Shown piece by piece: positions 40,001-49,017 of a stretch of DNA of 64,000 nucleotides. Numbering within the stretch: the stretch's first letter is position 1; every line of letters starts with the position of its first letter. The stretch is from Lytechinus variegatus (Eukaryota; Echinodermata; Echinoidea; Temnopleuroida; Toxopneustidae). A program made the translations under genes and the position numbers. The DNA is taken from positions 74,297,856 through 74,361,855 of the forward strand of contig NC_054740.1 in NCBI RefSeq assembly GCF_018143015.1. The letters are read 5' to 3'. The notes beneath the pieces were generated by a model, which saw only the letters and a list, made by a program, of their open reading frames with translations, ran no database searches and was not told where the DNA came from.

Positions 40001-42297
40001 CGTTGTTGTTGTTTGAGGTGTGATTCAACTCACATAATTGGCTGTACAGTGCATCTACCTCGTATGTTGTTTATTTCTTTATTAAACTTGCTGCCTGAAT
40101 ATAAAATACCGGTAATGAAATCAGGAATTTTTTTTTCTGATGTCTCACAAAATAACCGACAAATCATAAAAAGGGCTTTAGTTGCTTGACCTTTTTGTGG
40201 CTTGTTATCACAACAGATCAAACTACAAAGAAATTGTACTTCCTGTTATGAAAAGTTTTGTTTTTCTATTTTGTACCTTTTATGGTCTACATGTAATAAC
40301 AAAACTAACCAGGATAACAAAATGAATCACTTTGCAAAGAATTTGGCCTATACCTGTATATCTAAAACATAAATACATGTAAAGTAAACAAAGTAAATTT
40401 CAATCAAGATTGAATATAAGGGCTGAATCAAAACATTTAACTGCCTCTCAATGGACCGTTTATGTGTAAAATGTTTTCCTGCCAAACGTACATACATGTA
40501 GACTAAAAAAGGAAAAAGAAGAAACTTCCTCCCAAAGATCCTTATATTTCAAACATCTCTTTTGCAAAATGCCAATCTTTATTTTTTACCACCTTAATCT
40601 CATTTTTATTTTTGTTGGAAGCTATCAATTAACTGAGCTATATCCTTTTTTTATTCTTGATTCCAAAATATTGACTTCAGGTAATGTCACACTGTGGGAC
40701 CAGTATAGTAAATGGCATATTCTGGCAAAGCAAAGTATAATTTTATTCTTACAGACTTCAAAAGTTAAATACATTTTATGCCAATAGATAGTTCGAGAAG
40801 AATCTATTGAATCTAACCATGATACTTTCTTTCCTTTGTTTTTTATATTTGTATGTTATATTAAATCATAAAATCATAATCAAGGTAAAATTACAGTATT
40901 TTCAACTTATTAAAACAGATCAGAGTTATTTTAACAATTGTGAGTTTAGGTTCTTTTTATCAAAACTCATATTCAGCTTCAATCAAGATGGAGTAGACCA
41001 GAGTAACTTTTGCTTTTACCCAAGATGGCCTACATGTACAGATCCATCTTGAAGGTATGTACATGTACAATCTATTTTTCTTCAAATCAAGAAAAGTAGC
41101 TCAAAGGCATAAATTATAAGTTCAAAATCATATTCTTCACAGATCCGTTGGCATTAATAAATGCATTTTTAATTTAGAAACAATCTTTATTTTCTGATAA
41201 AATTTCATATAATATTGAGGAAGATAATATTATTGAGAGAGAGCACTAAAATGATTGAAATTTTATTTAAGATTCAATCAATGAGCCTGAGCTACATTAG
41301 AATGTTTAAAATTGACCCCACACCAAAACTTTAATTTTTCAAATTTAGATGCATGTATATGTTCATTTTGCTGATCTGTTTTCAATTTTCAGATGCTTAT
41401 GTTTTGCCTTATCTTGTATATCATTGCTTCCTGTTCACCTTGACACCTTCCACGTATTGTACATGTAATGCAATTATAATATTTGGGCTTTATCTAGCAA
41501 CCCTTTATCAACTGATACAGGATCTAAAAACATTTGCAAATTACTAGGTAGTGTACAGAAGTTCATTTGATCCCAAGAGAGAGAGAGAGAGAAACTTTTT
41601 TGTAAATCATTATTTAGCATCAGATTTCAAAATCACTATTTAGATTGAATATTCCTGGAATTTTTGGAGGATTGGAATCATTTCTTTTCCTCTTATTTTT
41701 TTCACTCATAATTTTGTGTATTATCGGTATCATATTTTCATTTTTTTTTTCATTATCCATCCACTAATATGGGGGGGAGGGTAAAGCAAACCAACAAATC
41801 CCCTCTCTTCATTACAACTTCAGAAAAGTGAAACCAAACAACACCTACAAATCTATCTCAGAATTATGGGAATTTTTTCTGGCTTACTTCACTTCTTTAC
41901 TTTTAAGAAGTGCAGAGCATAAAATATCCAGTTCCTCAATAAGTTTGGGCACATTACACCTCTGCAACTTTAGATAATCCAACTTACCAGAATCACTGAA
42001 TTCAAAATCCTGGAGGAACTTCAAGCATTCGCTCAGTCCTGCAAAGATAGTGAATTCTCCATCAAATGGGTTCTTCCTAAAGAAGAAGTCAAAGACAGCA
42101 CTGGCATTGTTCCGATCACTCTTCCAGTAAGCATAGGCCATGGTCACCTGGTATTGATCTGTGAGCAAGGGCTGGACAAGTCCATAGGGGTAGTTGGCTG
42201 CCCTCCGCAGCTCAGCAGCTGAAGGGCCATTCATCACAGGATCTTTGCTGCTGCTGCTGTTGTTGAGGGATGTGTTGGGGTTTGCATCCCCAGACAT
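18941..42297 (-). CDS. NAPRT: Nicotinate phosphoribosyltransferase, complete, 13 coding exons
   Basis: NAPRT makes nicotinate mononucleotide from nicotinate and PRPP with ATP, the first step of the Preiss-Handler route to NAD, in the cytosol. Exons in transcript order: 42297-41988, 38447-38237, 37648-37518, 37046-36931, 35448-35252, 33925-33785, 33490-33406, 26017-25937, 25188-25086, 23510-23425, 22390-22319, 20417-20310, 19018-18941. They sum to 1719 nt: 572 residues plus TAG, near the 538 of human NAPRT, the excess being a low-complexity N-terminus. All introns are GT-AG and phases match. Landmarks: PLLTDQYQ (43-50), RRAQGPDGG (199-207), GTHAHSF (237-243, holding the family's conserved histidine), RIDSGDL (346-352) and [10 protein letters not shown] (404-413). 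An in-frame TGA 12 nt upstream of the ATG and an A at -3 fix the start. The 5'UTR is probably split at 42330. No canonical poly(A) signal was found close to the stop. Confidence 0.96.
19251..19796. repeat. TTAA-flanked MITE with CCCTTTGAACCC ends
   Basis: TTAA at both edges and perfect 12-bp inverted ends CCCTTTGAACCC / GGGTTCAAAGGG; subterminal inverted GGCCGGAATACTGGCC-type sequence. CpG-richer than its surroundings. Lies in NAPRT intron 12. Confidence 0.88.
20310..20417 (-). CDS. NAPRT: NAPRT exon 12
   Basis: A 108-nt exon; acceptor cctatag, donor gtaagt at 20309. Encodes [20 protein letters not shown] then [15 protein letters not shown], matching the human SLAESRALAQLSLSRLSPEHRRLRSPAQYQ segment in position. 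Confidence 0.93.
20711..21402. repeat. Interspersed repeat with three DR1-bearing subunits
   Basis: Left end TTTGACGTGTCCAAAGGACA, right end CTTCGTCTTTAGGGGCAT. Three subunits of about 190 bp share CATATATAAATAATGAAAAA, TGACCTTTGACCTGCGGACT and TTAGCCTGTATTTTGGTGTC. NAPRT intron 11. Confidence 0.8.
22319..22390 (-). CDS. NAPRT: NAPRT exon 11
   Basis: A 72-nt exon; acceptor ctccaag, donor gtaagt at 22318. Encodes [20 protein letters not shown] and KNGQ. Similarity to the family is modest here, but phase and both splice sites fit. Confidence 0.9.
23425..23510 (-). CDS. NAPRT: NAPRT exon 10
   Basis: Acceptor catcag, donor gtaaat at 23424; 86 nt, phase 1 in. Encodes [20 protein letters not shown] and VLCRHPFE, matching human PLMDMLQLAEEPVP by position. 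Confidence 0.92.
23547..24244. repeat. Interspersed repeat with GGTCA-rich subunits, copy 2
   Basis: Left end ACAAGTGGAAGGCCTCAGGC then GTCTCGCCTGCAT; right end CTCTGCTATGCGGGCGAGAC. Inside are TGACCTTTGACCTTGGTCAT (from 23854 and 24049) and a variant at 23692. NAPRT intron 9. Confidence 0.88.
24252..24494 (-). repeat. tRNA-derived SINE, near full length
   Basis: Read on the minus strand: A-box-like ATGGTTTAGTGG (24487-24476), B box GGAGTCGAATCC (24445-24434), then the CCTTCAGCAAGAAATT, GTGCTGCACTTGACCCAGGC and GCTTTATAAATCATGC body shared with 111-333. It abuts the right end of the preceding repeat. A long open frame here is not a gene. Confidence 0.85.
25086..25188 (-). CDS. NAPRT: NAPRT exon 9
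   Basis: Acceptor tatatag, donor gtgagc at 25085. Encodes [20 protein letters not shown] then [15 protein letters not shown], matching the human KLTEDPEKQTLPGSKAAFRL region. Confidence 0.94.
25937..26017 (-). CDS. NAPRT: NAPRT exon 8
   Basis: An 81-nt exon after a 7.4-kb intron; acceptor tttag, donor gtgagt at 25936. Encodes [20 protein letters not shown] then NLGGVCK, close to human IGIGTSVVTCPQQPSLGGVYK. Confidence 0.95.
26040..26420. repeat. ~380-bp purine-rich tract in NAPRT intron 7
   Basis: Plus strand is almost all A/G (GGAAAGGAGGAAGGGAGAAA, GAGAGAGAGGGAAGATGAGG), so the NAPRT transcript is pyrimidine-rich here, close upstream of exon 8. The long minus-strand frames are low-complexity Phe/Leu/Ser strings. 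Confidence 0.85.
26421..32440. other. NAPRT intron 7, mostly unrecognised AT-rich sequence
   Basis: I see one short direct repeat pair (30874-30935 and 31126-31187, sharing CTATG-AAAATAGGCC and GAAATATCAAAACTTAA) and an inverted GGGGGGAATT/GTTCCCCCC at about 30010-30040. No nested gene is supported. Confidence 0.5.
32441..33039. repeat. TTAA-type MITE, CCCTA family, copy 2 (degenerate ends)
   Basis: Left TTTAAAACCCTATAAAAAG, right CCCAGTCTATCTAGGGTTTA. The interior shares GTACAAATCCAATGCAAATA and TTTTTAGCCAAAATTCAT with 57499-57900, and ATCACGCGATCGATGGCCGA with copy 1. NAPRT intron 7. Confidence 0.8.
33406..33490 (-). CDS. NAPRT: NAPRT exon 7
   Basis: Acceptor tctatag, donor gtaagt at 33405; 85 nt. 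Encodes [20 protein letters not shown] and TLLSLNQQ, matching the human segment VPWLESVLIVVSNNIDEE. Confidence 0.94.
33530..33665 (+). repeat. tRNA-derived SINE head in NAPRT intron 6
   Basis: A-box-like TGGTGTAGTGG (33542-33552) and B box GATTCAAATCC (33586-33596) at tRNA-like spacing, followed by TTTTGGCAAGGCACTAATCC, a usual post-tRNA segment of invertebrate SINEs. Not a free-standing tRNA: no 3' acceptor pairing. Confidence 0.7.
33785..33925 (-). CDS. NAPRT: NAPRT exon 6 with RIDSGDL
   Basis: Acceptor tttcag, donor gtgagc at 33784. Encodes [20 protein letters not shown] then [22 protein letters not shown] is a conserved active-site motif shared with human RLDSGDL. Confidence 0.95.
34200..35000. 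promoter_or_regulatory. CpG-containing island with CRE, YY1-like and CCAAT motifs
   Basis: Inside NAPRT intron 5. Contains the palindromic TGACGTCA (34674-34681), then CCAAGATGGC and GACCAATGA, and several CpG-bearing words unlike the flanking AT-rich sequence. It may be an internal promoter, enhancer or an unrecognised transposon. Confidence 0.3.
35252..35448 (-). CDS. NAPRT: NAPRT exon 5
   Basis: Acceptor tgtgcag, donor gtgagt at 35251. Begins MIQPADESK and includes [20 protein letters not shown], aligning with AAFVAYALAFPRAFQGLLD of human NAPRT. A CAT/ATG microsatellite begins about 35 nt upstream of its acceptor. Confidence 0.95.
35483..35716. repeat. CAT/ATG trinucleotide microsatellite in NAPRT intron 4
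   Basis: About 230 bp of mostly CAT/TCA repeats with CAC, CTT and CGT interruptions. It ends about 35 nt upstream of the exon 5 acceptor on the minus strand. Frames through it give His/Ser- or Asp/Met-runs and are not genes. Confidence 0.95.
35740..35986. repeat. Possible short inverted-repeat element
   Basis: TTGAGGGGTACATCAAATAT at the left and GGCGAAGTACCCCTTAA at the right form a weak inverted pair; AATATGTCGTC is mirrored by GGCGACATATT inside. Boundaries uncertain. Confidence 0.4.
36931..37046 (-). CDS. NAPRT: NAPRT exon 4 with the conserved histidine
   Basis: Acceptor acacag, donor gtatgt at 36930. Encodes [20 protein letters not shown] followed by [18 protein letters not shown]. The GT-x-AHS motif carries the histidine that is phosphorylated in this enzyme family (family knowledge). 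Confidence 0.95.
37518..37648 (-). CDS. NAPRT: NAPRT exon 3
   Basis: Acceptor catag, donor gtgag at 37517. Encodes [20 protein letters not shown], then [17 protein letters not shown] and YMGG. The RRAQGPDGG loop is a NAPRT landmark. Confidence 0.95.
38237..38447 (-). CDS. NAPRT: NAPRT exon 2
   Basis: Acceptor ttgttgcag, donor gtatgg at 38236; phase 1 in, phase 2 out. Encodes [20 protein letters not shown], then [20 protein letters not shown] and [13 protein letters not shown], aligning with the human N-terminal barrel segment. Confidence 0.95.
38575..38770. repeat. Purine-rich tract in NAPRT intron 1
   Basis: Plus strand runs of A/G such as AGAGAGAGATAGAGAGAGGG, about 130 nt upstream of exon 2 in the transcript. 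Second purine tract on the same strand in this gene. Confidence 0.8.
41988..42297 (-). CDS. NAPRT: NAPRT coding exon 1
   Basis: Starts at ATG 42297 with an in-frame TGA 12 nt upstream; donor GTAAG at 41987, ending in phase 1. The first ~35 residues are Ser/Asn-rich and family-unlike; then [16 protein letters not shown] and [11 protein letters not shown] match NAPRT. The exon extends noncoding to 42330, where a C/T-rich tract and CAG form a likely acceptor for an upstream 5'UTR exon. Confidence 0.95.
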
Positions 42298-42330
42298 CTT
42301 GGGTTCTCACTGTGACAGACCTAGATTTTG
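42298..42330 (-). other. NAPRT: NAPRT 5'UTR part of exon 1
   Basis: Thirty-three nucleotides with an in-frame TGA, preceded on the transcript by ccttctttttcccatccag, a good 3' splice site. This predicts at least one upstream noncoding exon, not located. Confidence 0.6.
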
Positions 42331-43082
42331 CTGGATGGGAAAAAGAAGGCCGAGTAATCACAAAAGTTTAGATCTACTGCATTCACTATTATGGCCTATT
42401 AAATGCAAACGAAATCATGGTCCCAAGAGTTTAGACAAGGGCACCCTTTTTTTTTTTAGCAAATGGCCCACATCAATCTCTCCTAAAAAAATGCAGTAAA
42501 GAAATATACCTGAAGCTCTGAATGAATCCAAGATTACATGTATCTAAGGAAGAATGCCCCATCTTCCATCTCACATTTGTTGAAGCAGGACTGGATACAT
42601 AATGATTCATATTATAAACACCAAACATTTATAAGTATTACATACCATGTAGTACATTGCCAACCCTGCGCCAATGGCAAAATCATACATCATAGACCAT
42701 TTCACCGAGATCTTGAGATCTTCTTGTTGAGTACAGACTGCCATTGGCAATCTACTACTAATATTTAATAGAATGCAAATTTCATCCATGTGACGAATTG
42801 CGATACACAAAAACAGTAATGGTCCAATTTCATGAGCATACACATGTACATATATGGCAGAGTATCCTAATGCCAGACACCTTTATTTCAGTGCTTTAAA
42901 AATGACAACTAGAGGAAATACAATAAAGAAAAATTTGCACTTGCTATTCCAAATATTAACCATGAAAATTATGAATACGATAAAATTATTTTATATCTAT
43001 CAAGCGTTTTCTTTGCATTGCACTTGCTTTTTTTTGCCTTGTTTTTGCAATCTTGTTCTATGTATTGCTCTGTGAAATTGAA
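42331..43082. other. Intergenic or 5' intron of NAPRT, nothing recognised
   Basis: AT-rich sequence with no supported exon or repeat. Confidence 0.4.
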
Positions 43083-44260
43083 CTGCGGTAGTCTTACTGT
43101 ACAAAACTGTTTTTTTATGTACGCAGTAATATGCGCATCCGGAATCATAATAGTGTCCAGTAATACAATACATTATTAACCTATACCTCTAAAGGGGTGG
43201 TGGAATTACTCTATTCCAAAAGCTGACAATGAAAACAATCGGTACCGGTAGTGCAATTTACTTCCTTGTCCTAGTCAACTACATCTAATTTCAAATCTAA
43301 ACAACAAAGCTACTTACCGGTACCGGTAATGTGAAAAATATCATGTAATAGAAATCTTAATAGTTTAAAAAGATAATCAATAGGCATCAGAATGTATTTC
43401 ATGAGGCAGGGGTGATGGAGAAAGTGGAGTATCTATATAGAAAAATGTTTTTTATCACATAAATTCATAGAGTCATATTTTCAATAGCACCAGTTTGTAC
43501 AAGTATAATCAGGACAAGTTCTGGAGACATTGATTTCATAGCATATGGCTATCCTAATTGACACAAAATTTGTGCCAGATTATTTTACGGAGAATTGGAG
43601 AACACATTTGAAATTTGTTTTAAACATTGCTGTGGAAAACTAGATTACCTATATGGTGTAAATATCAAAGGTGATATTTGGTTAAAACCTACATGTAGTT
43701 TGAATTGAAAGGGGGTGATAATTTGTAATACTTGCTTAAGTACTGTAGATTTGATCTAGATCTTTGGCATTTTTACCAAAATAACTTTTTCCATTTATAA
43801 GTATTTGGGGGTGTAAAGGGTATGTCATCACAATTTTCTGTTAAATCCTTAGATCCTGGGTTACAGCAAAGTTACTACAAGGGAAAATCGGGCACTTCGG
43901 CTTTTTTCAAAATGCTCAGTTAATGCTCATGGGGAAGGGTGCCCACTAGCGCGAATAAGTAAACCTACAATGCAAATCGGCACGCTACTGTGTACAAAAC
44001 ATATGGGGAAATGAGAGAGTGGAGAAAAAAATTGTCTATAAACCTACACAATTTCCCTCATATGTTTTGTACGCATCCCACAATGGCGATACGAGAGGCT
44101 GGCGAAGGTTTACTTACTCAACATTGTGGGGCGCTCTTTTCGAGCATTTCATTGCCCCCTATATGTGTACATGTAGTCTTGTAAATTATTGGACACTACC
44201 ATGATCCGGACGTGCATATAACTGCGTACAAAAACAATTCTGTACCGTAGGACTACGCAG
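43083..44260. repeat. Element with ~80-bp terminal inverted repeats
   Basis: 43083-43164 (CTGCGGTAGTCTTACTGTAC, ATGTACGCAGTAATATGCGC, TAGTGTCCAGTAAT) pairs with 44185-44260 at roughly 80 percent. A second, nested inverted pair (ACAAAACATATGGGGAAATG at ~43996 and its complement at ~44050-44071) lies near the right end. Confidence 0.75.
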
Positions 44261-44750
44261 GTCAGTTTTACAGACCAATACATGGTACAAAATTGCAGAA
44301 ACAATGCGAAAAAATCAATTTTTTTAAATTCATTTATCTCTAAAATTACAGAAAATGCTTTTACATACATGTAGCTTTACATTAACAATCCATTTTCTGA
44401 CAGAAACATGGGCCTGATATATACCAAATTTCATTTCAATCTCGTACACGCCTTCGATCAAATGTTAATCGAGGTGTGGTGTAGATCTATGATTGTCGAC
44501 CGTCGGCCGGCCGGCTGTACTATGGTGCCAGTACCGTGCCATCAACGATTGATAGAACTTTTTTTAGCTTAACGAGCGAGCATTATAAATATTGAAAAGA
44601 CACAAATATCCCGGGACTAGACGGAACAAGCAGCTAACGTGAAAAAAAAAGACATAAGTTAGCAAATGAAAATTTATTACATCTGCTGAAGATACAATTT
44701 GAAGAATAAACAAACAAAACTTAAAATTAATGCATAACATGATATAATTA

Positions 44751-44942
44751 TATCCTGACATCGAGGCACAAAGTGCAAACTGGACCCTCAAAAGAAAGGA
44801 AAAGTTCTGTCTCATTCATTTTCCTTCTGTCAAAATTAAAAAAAAATGGCCGATAGGTACCAAAACTAACGCGACACAGTTCATAGACGTCTTTATCTTT
44901 TCCTTATTTTAAGGATCCAGTTTGTGCCTCGATGTCCGGATA
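44751..44942. repeat. Inverted repeat, TATCC-GACATCGAGGCACAAA arms
   Basis: 44751-44784 and 44915-44942 are complementary apart from a 7-nt insertion in the left arm (GTGCAAA) and one mismatch. Further GGAAAAG/CTTTTCC pairing extends inward. Type unknown. Confidence 0.75.
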
Positions 44943-45113
44943 GCTGTGTCACGATAGACCTTCATCCATATAATCGAGGTAAGTGCATAATTTATTTTTT
45001 CCCCTTTTGAAGTGCTATTCCGACCCCATTCTACCCTATTTTGGAGAGTTATGTTTGACTATTACACGGATGACTCCTGGGCTCCGGCCCGCTTCGCTGC
45101 CGCGGACTGGAGC

Positions 45114-46693
45114 TAGTGCTGTAGCTCGGTTCCTTCAACTCGGTCCGGACCCGGCTCGTAAATCTTATCAGAATCATAGCTCGACCCGGAGAGGCCCGGT
45201 AACCCGGTCCGGCTAAAATTGATTTATGTCCATGCAAAAGTACAAAGTTTTGACCTACTTGACTCTTATCTGTGACCGCGACATCACCTTCTGACCTTGT
45301 TCTCAAAAGACATACAAACCCCCAAAATATTTAATTCATTGTTTATATCATCCAGTAGTAATGTAGAGAGGGATTGAGACGATACAAGGCCAAATCGCAA
45401 TTGCTCACATCACCAGTGCAGCGGTCAACAGCACAGTCTGTGCACCGCTAGTGATTTACTACGAAACATGTGCTTTGAGATGATTTTTTTTGTGTGTGTG
45501 AAATCAAGAGGCAGATTACAAACCACATTGTTTATTATGTTATCATTCTGGTGACCCAATTTTCAAACAGGCTCTCACAGAGATTGTTTCTGTCTATCAT
45601 AGGGCAGATTTTTTCGGAGGGGTGGAGGTGGCAGAAAGAGTTAATTTCTGAGGGTATTTCATTCTTCATATTTGCTTTGAAGCAATAGAATATTTTAATC
45701 AAACTATTTTCTGTGTATGATTTATCTGTCTTATTCTAGCCTTCAGCTACCGGTAATAATATTTTTAACAAAAATATTTTTAATAAAAAAATAAATCAAA
45801 ATACATTTTTATTTCATATTAAACTTTGACAATCGGTCCAATATCATCCTACCCCCATATCATCCATTTAGTCATCTCTCACGTTTTTTTGCTCTTGTAC
45901 ACATATCCCCCCCCCCCCCTTCTCTCTCCTGGTAACGGCACCCTCTTCTCGTCCGTCTCGTCCACCCTCTTTAATGTATCCTTTAAATGGGAATTAAATT
46001 GTTTTGCACCCACTCCCAGCTGAGCTATTATTTTCGGATCACCGACTTTGTGGAAAATGTCAACACAACAGGGTTTTGGGGGGAGGGAGGGCTTTTATGG
46101 TTAGCAGAAAAAACTGGTATAAAAGATATCTCAATAAACCGGACAGATTATTTTACCAAAAAAAGAGAGAAATATTCTGCATGTCATCACAGTCATAATA
46201 TCAAAAGGAAAACTTCTTGAGTTATGACCATGCCTAATGGACCAACTGGCCTTTACTTGTAAACAAATTGGACATTCTCACCCAGTGAAACCATTACTCT
46301 CAGCCAATCACATGACCAGTCAGACGATATAACATGGCAGGTACTGCGTGCATGTGCGCCGTTAGCCGGCTAGCTATATCATCTCGATCCCTCACACACA
46401 ATAACTCAGACAGGAGGTCCGATCATGATGGGGGAAAAATGAAAAAAAGGTAGGGATGGTTGGCCTTTGACCTGTCCCCTAGACCATCACACTAGGTGGA
46501 TGGATTGCTTGTTAAAAATAGTTTCACAAATTTTATTGCGGTGACAAATGACACCTCAAATATAATCAAACAATCCGGGGTTTATTTTCCGGGTTCGAGG
46601 GATTCAAAGTGAAACCCGGCCCGTAAAGCTCCGAGCCGGTCAATGCTAACTCGGCAGGATTCAGCCCAGTAAACAATCCGAGCTACAGCACTA
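45114..46693. mobile_element. hAT-like non-autonomous element, copy 1
   Basis: Ends TAGTGCTGTAGCTCGG and CCGAGCTACAGCACTA, perfect inverted repeats of the hAT YAGNG form, flanked by ACTGGAGC and ACCGGAGC, an 8-bp target duplication with one mismatch. Subterminal GC-rich blocks (CCCGGTAACCCGGTCCGGC; GACCGGCTCGGAGC on the other strand). No transposase frame. Confidence 0.88.
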
Positions 46694-47403
46694 ACCGGAG
46701 CTCTCTGGGTTACAGTATGGTTGGAACTATACCCCTTATCGACCACCTAATTTTCTAATCATTGTATCTGTGAAAATATTTATAAGTTTTACCTAGTTTT
46801 CATCTCATTTGTGATGAAAATTGAGCAGATCATATTCAGTTTCGATGGGCAACTCCGATTCAATTCACGTATCGGCGAACAGCGAATACATTTGCAGCCT
46901 TCTTTTGAAACCGACCACCCACCCACGATACACTAAGTTTACGGCTGATTCTTGTCGCGGAGGAGAAATATTTTTTTTACTCTTCCAAAACATGCTAAAT
47001 GATTACCTATCTCTCACTACTTCCACTGCGAGCTCCGGCATATGATTCGATGATGACGGATATTTGTTCTAAATCCGTTTCCTATCAGATTTCTTGGTAT
47101 GAACTGTTTTTCGTCGGTATTCGGGTCTAGGCCTAGTCAAAACAATTTTAATAAATTCTAGGCCCTACTACTAAATTTTTACCTCCCCCCCTCCCTTGGC
47201 GACAGCACGCGATTGCGTGCTGTCGCCAAGCATTAAGCAGAAGACAAAGAAATCAAGATGGCGACGTAAACACGGCCGTAAGCTCTTCCCATCTTTTCAT
47301 AACATTTTTCTCGTTTTTTTAATGAATTCTTATTTAAAAATGAAATCAATACCGCAGAAGTGTTGGAAATGAAGTTGAACCCCATGTATGTTTTAGGGCT
47401 AGG
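46694..47403. other. Unique sequence between the two hAT-like copies
   Basis: Holds a perfect hairpin (47195-47230) and AAGATGGCGAC (47254-47264), a YY1-like motif common at animal promoters. The open frame 46821-47045 has no recognisable product. A NAPRT 5'UTR exon could lie here, unproven. Confidence 0.35.
47195..47230. repeat. Perfect 16-bp-stem hairpin with GATT loop
   Basis: CTTGGCGACAGCACGC, GATT, GCGTGCTGTCGCCAAG: every base of the stem pairs and 11 of 16 stem pairs are G-C. Confidence 0.9.
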
Positions 47404-49009
47404 TAGTGCTGTAGCTCGTTTCCTTCAACTCGGTTCGAACCCGGCTCGTAAATCTTATCAGAATCATAGCTCGACCCGGAGAGGCCCGGTAACCCGGTCC
47501 GGCTAAAATTGATTTATGTCCATGCAAAAGTACAAAGTTTTGACCTACTTGACTCTTATCTGTGACCGACATCACCTTCTGACCTTGTTCTCAAAAGACG
47601 ATACAAACCCCCAAAATATTTAATTCACTGTTTATATCATCCAGTAGTAATGTAGAGAGGGGATGGAGACAATACAAGGCCAAATTCGTCACATGCTTAT
47701 ATCACCAGTGCAGCGGTCAACAGCACAGTCTGTGCACCGCTAGTGATTTACTACGAAACATGTGCTTTGAGATGATTTTTTTTGTGTGTGTGAAATCAAG
47801 AGGCAGACTACAAACCACATTGTTTATTATGTTATCATTCTGGTGACCCAATTTTCAAACAGGCTCTCACAGTTTCTGTCTATCATAGGGCAGATTTTTT
47901 TCGGAGGGGTGGAGGTGGCAGAAAGAGTTAATTTCTGAGTGTATTTCATTCTTCATATTTGCTTTGAAGCAATAGAATATTTTACTCAAACTATTTTTTG
48001 TGTATGATTTATTTTTATCTGTCTGATTCTAGCCTTCAGCTACCAGTAATAATATAATAAAAATATTTTAAATAATAAAATGAATCAAAATACATTTTTA
48101 TTTCATATTAAACTTTGACAATCGGTCCAATATCATCCTACCCCTATATCATCCATTTAGTCATCTCTCACGTTTTTTTTGTTTTTGTTTTTTTGCTCTT
48201 GTACACATACCCGGCCCCCCCCCCCCTTCTCTCTCTCTCCTGGTAACGGCACCCTCCTCTTCTCGTCCGTCTCGTGCGCCCTCTTTAATGTATCCTTTAA
48301 ATGGGAATCAAATTGTTTTGCACCCACTCCCAGCTGAGCTATTATTTTCGGATCACCGACTTTGTGGAAAATGTCAACACAACAGGGTTGGGGGGGAGGG
48401 CTTTTATGGTTAGCAGAAAAAAACTGGTATAAAAGATATCTCAATAAACTGGACAGATTATTTTACCAAAAAGAGAGAAATATTCTGCATGTCATCACAG
48501 TCATAATATCAAATGGAAAACTTCTTGAGTTATGACCATGCCTAATGGACCAACTGGCCTTTACTTGTAAACAAATTGGACATTCTCACCCAGTGAAACC
48601 ATTACTCTCAGCCAATCACATGACCAGTCAGACGATATCACATGGCAGGTACTGCACATGTGCGCCGTTAGCTGGCTAGCGCTAGCTATATCATCTCGAT
48701 CCCTCACACACAAGGCCATAACTCAGACAGGAGGTCCGATCATGATGGGGAAAAAATGAAAATAAGGTTGGGATGGTTGGCCTTTGACCTGTCCCCTCGA
48801 CCATCACACTAGGTGGATGGATTGCTTGTTAAAAATAGTTTCACTACTTTTATTGCGGTGACAAATGACACCTCAAATATTATCAAACAATCCGGGTTTA
48901 TTTTCCGGGTTCGAGGGATTCAAAGTGAAACCCGACCCGTAAAGCTCCGAGCCGGTCAATGCCAACTCGGCGGGATTCAGCCCGGTAAACAATCCGAGCT
49001 ACAGCACTA
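47404..49009. mobile_element. hAT-like non-autonomous element, copy 2
   Basis: Same orientation as 45114-46693 and nearly identical over its length, with small indels. Flanked by GGGCTAGG on both sides (47396-47403, 49010-49017), a perfect 8-bp target duplication. The different duplication shows an independent insertion, not a tandem copy. Confidence 0.93.
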
Positions 49010-49017
49010 GGGCTAGG

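Noticed and set aside
45049..45306. Frame at the left end of the first hAT-like copy, and matching frames in copy 2
   Set aside because: Crosses the terminal repeat of the element; no transposase motif, and not conserved as a frame between the copies.
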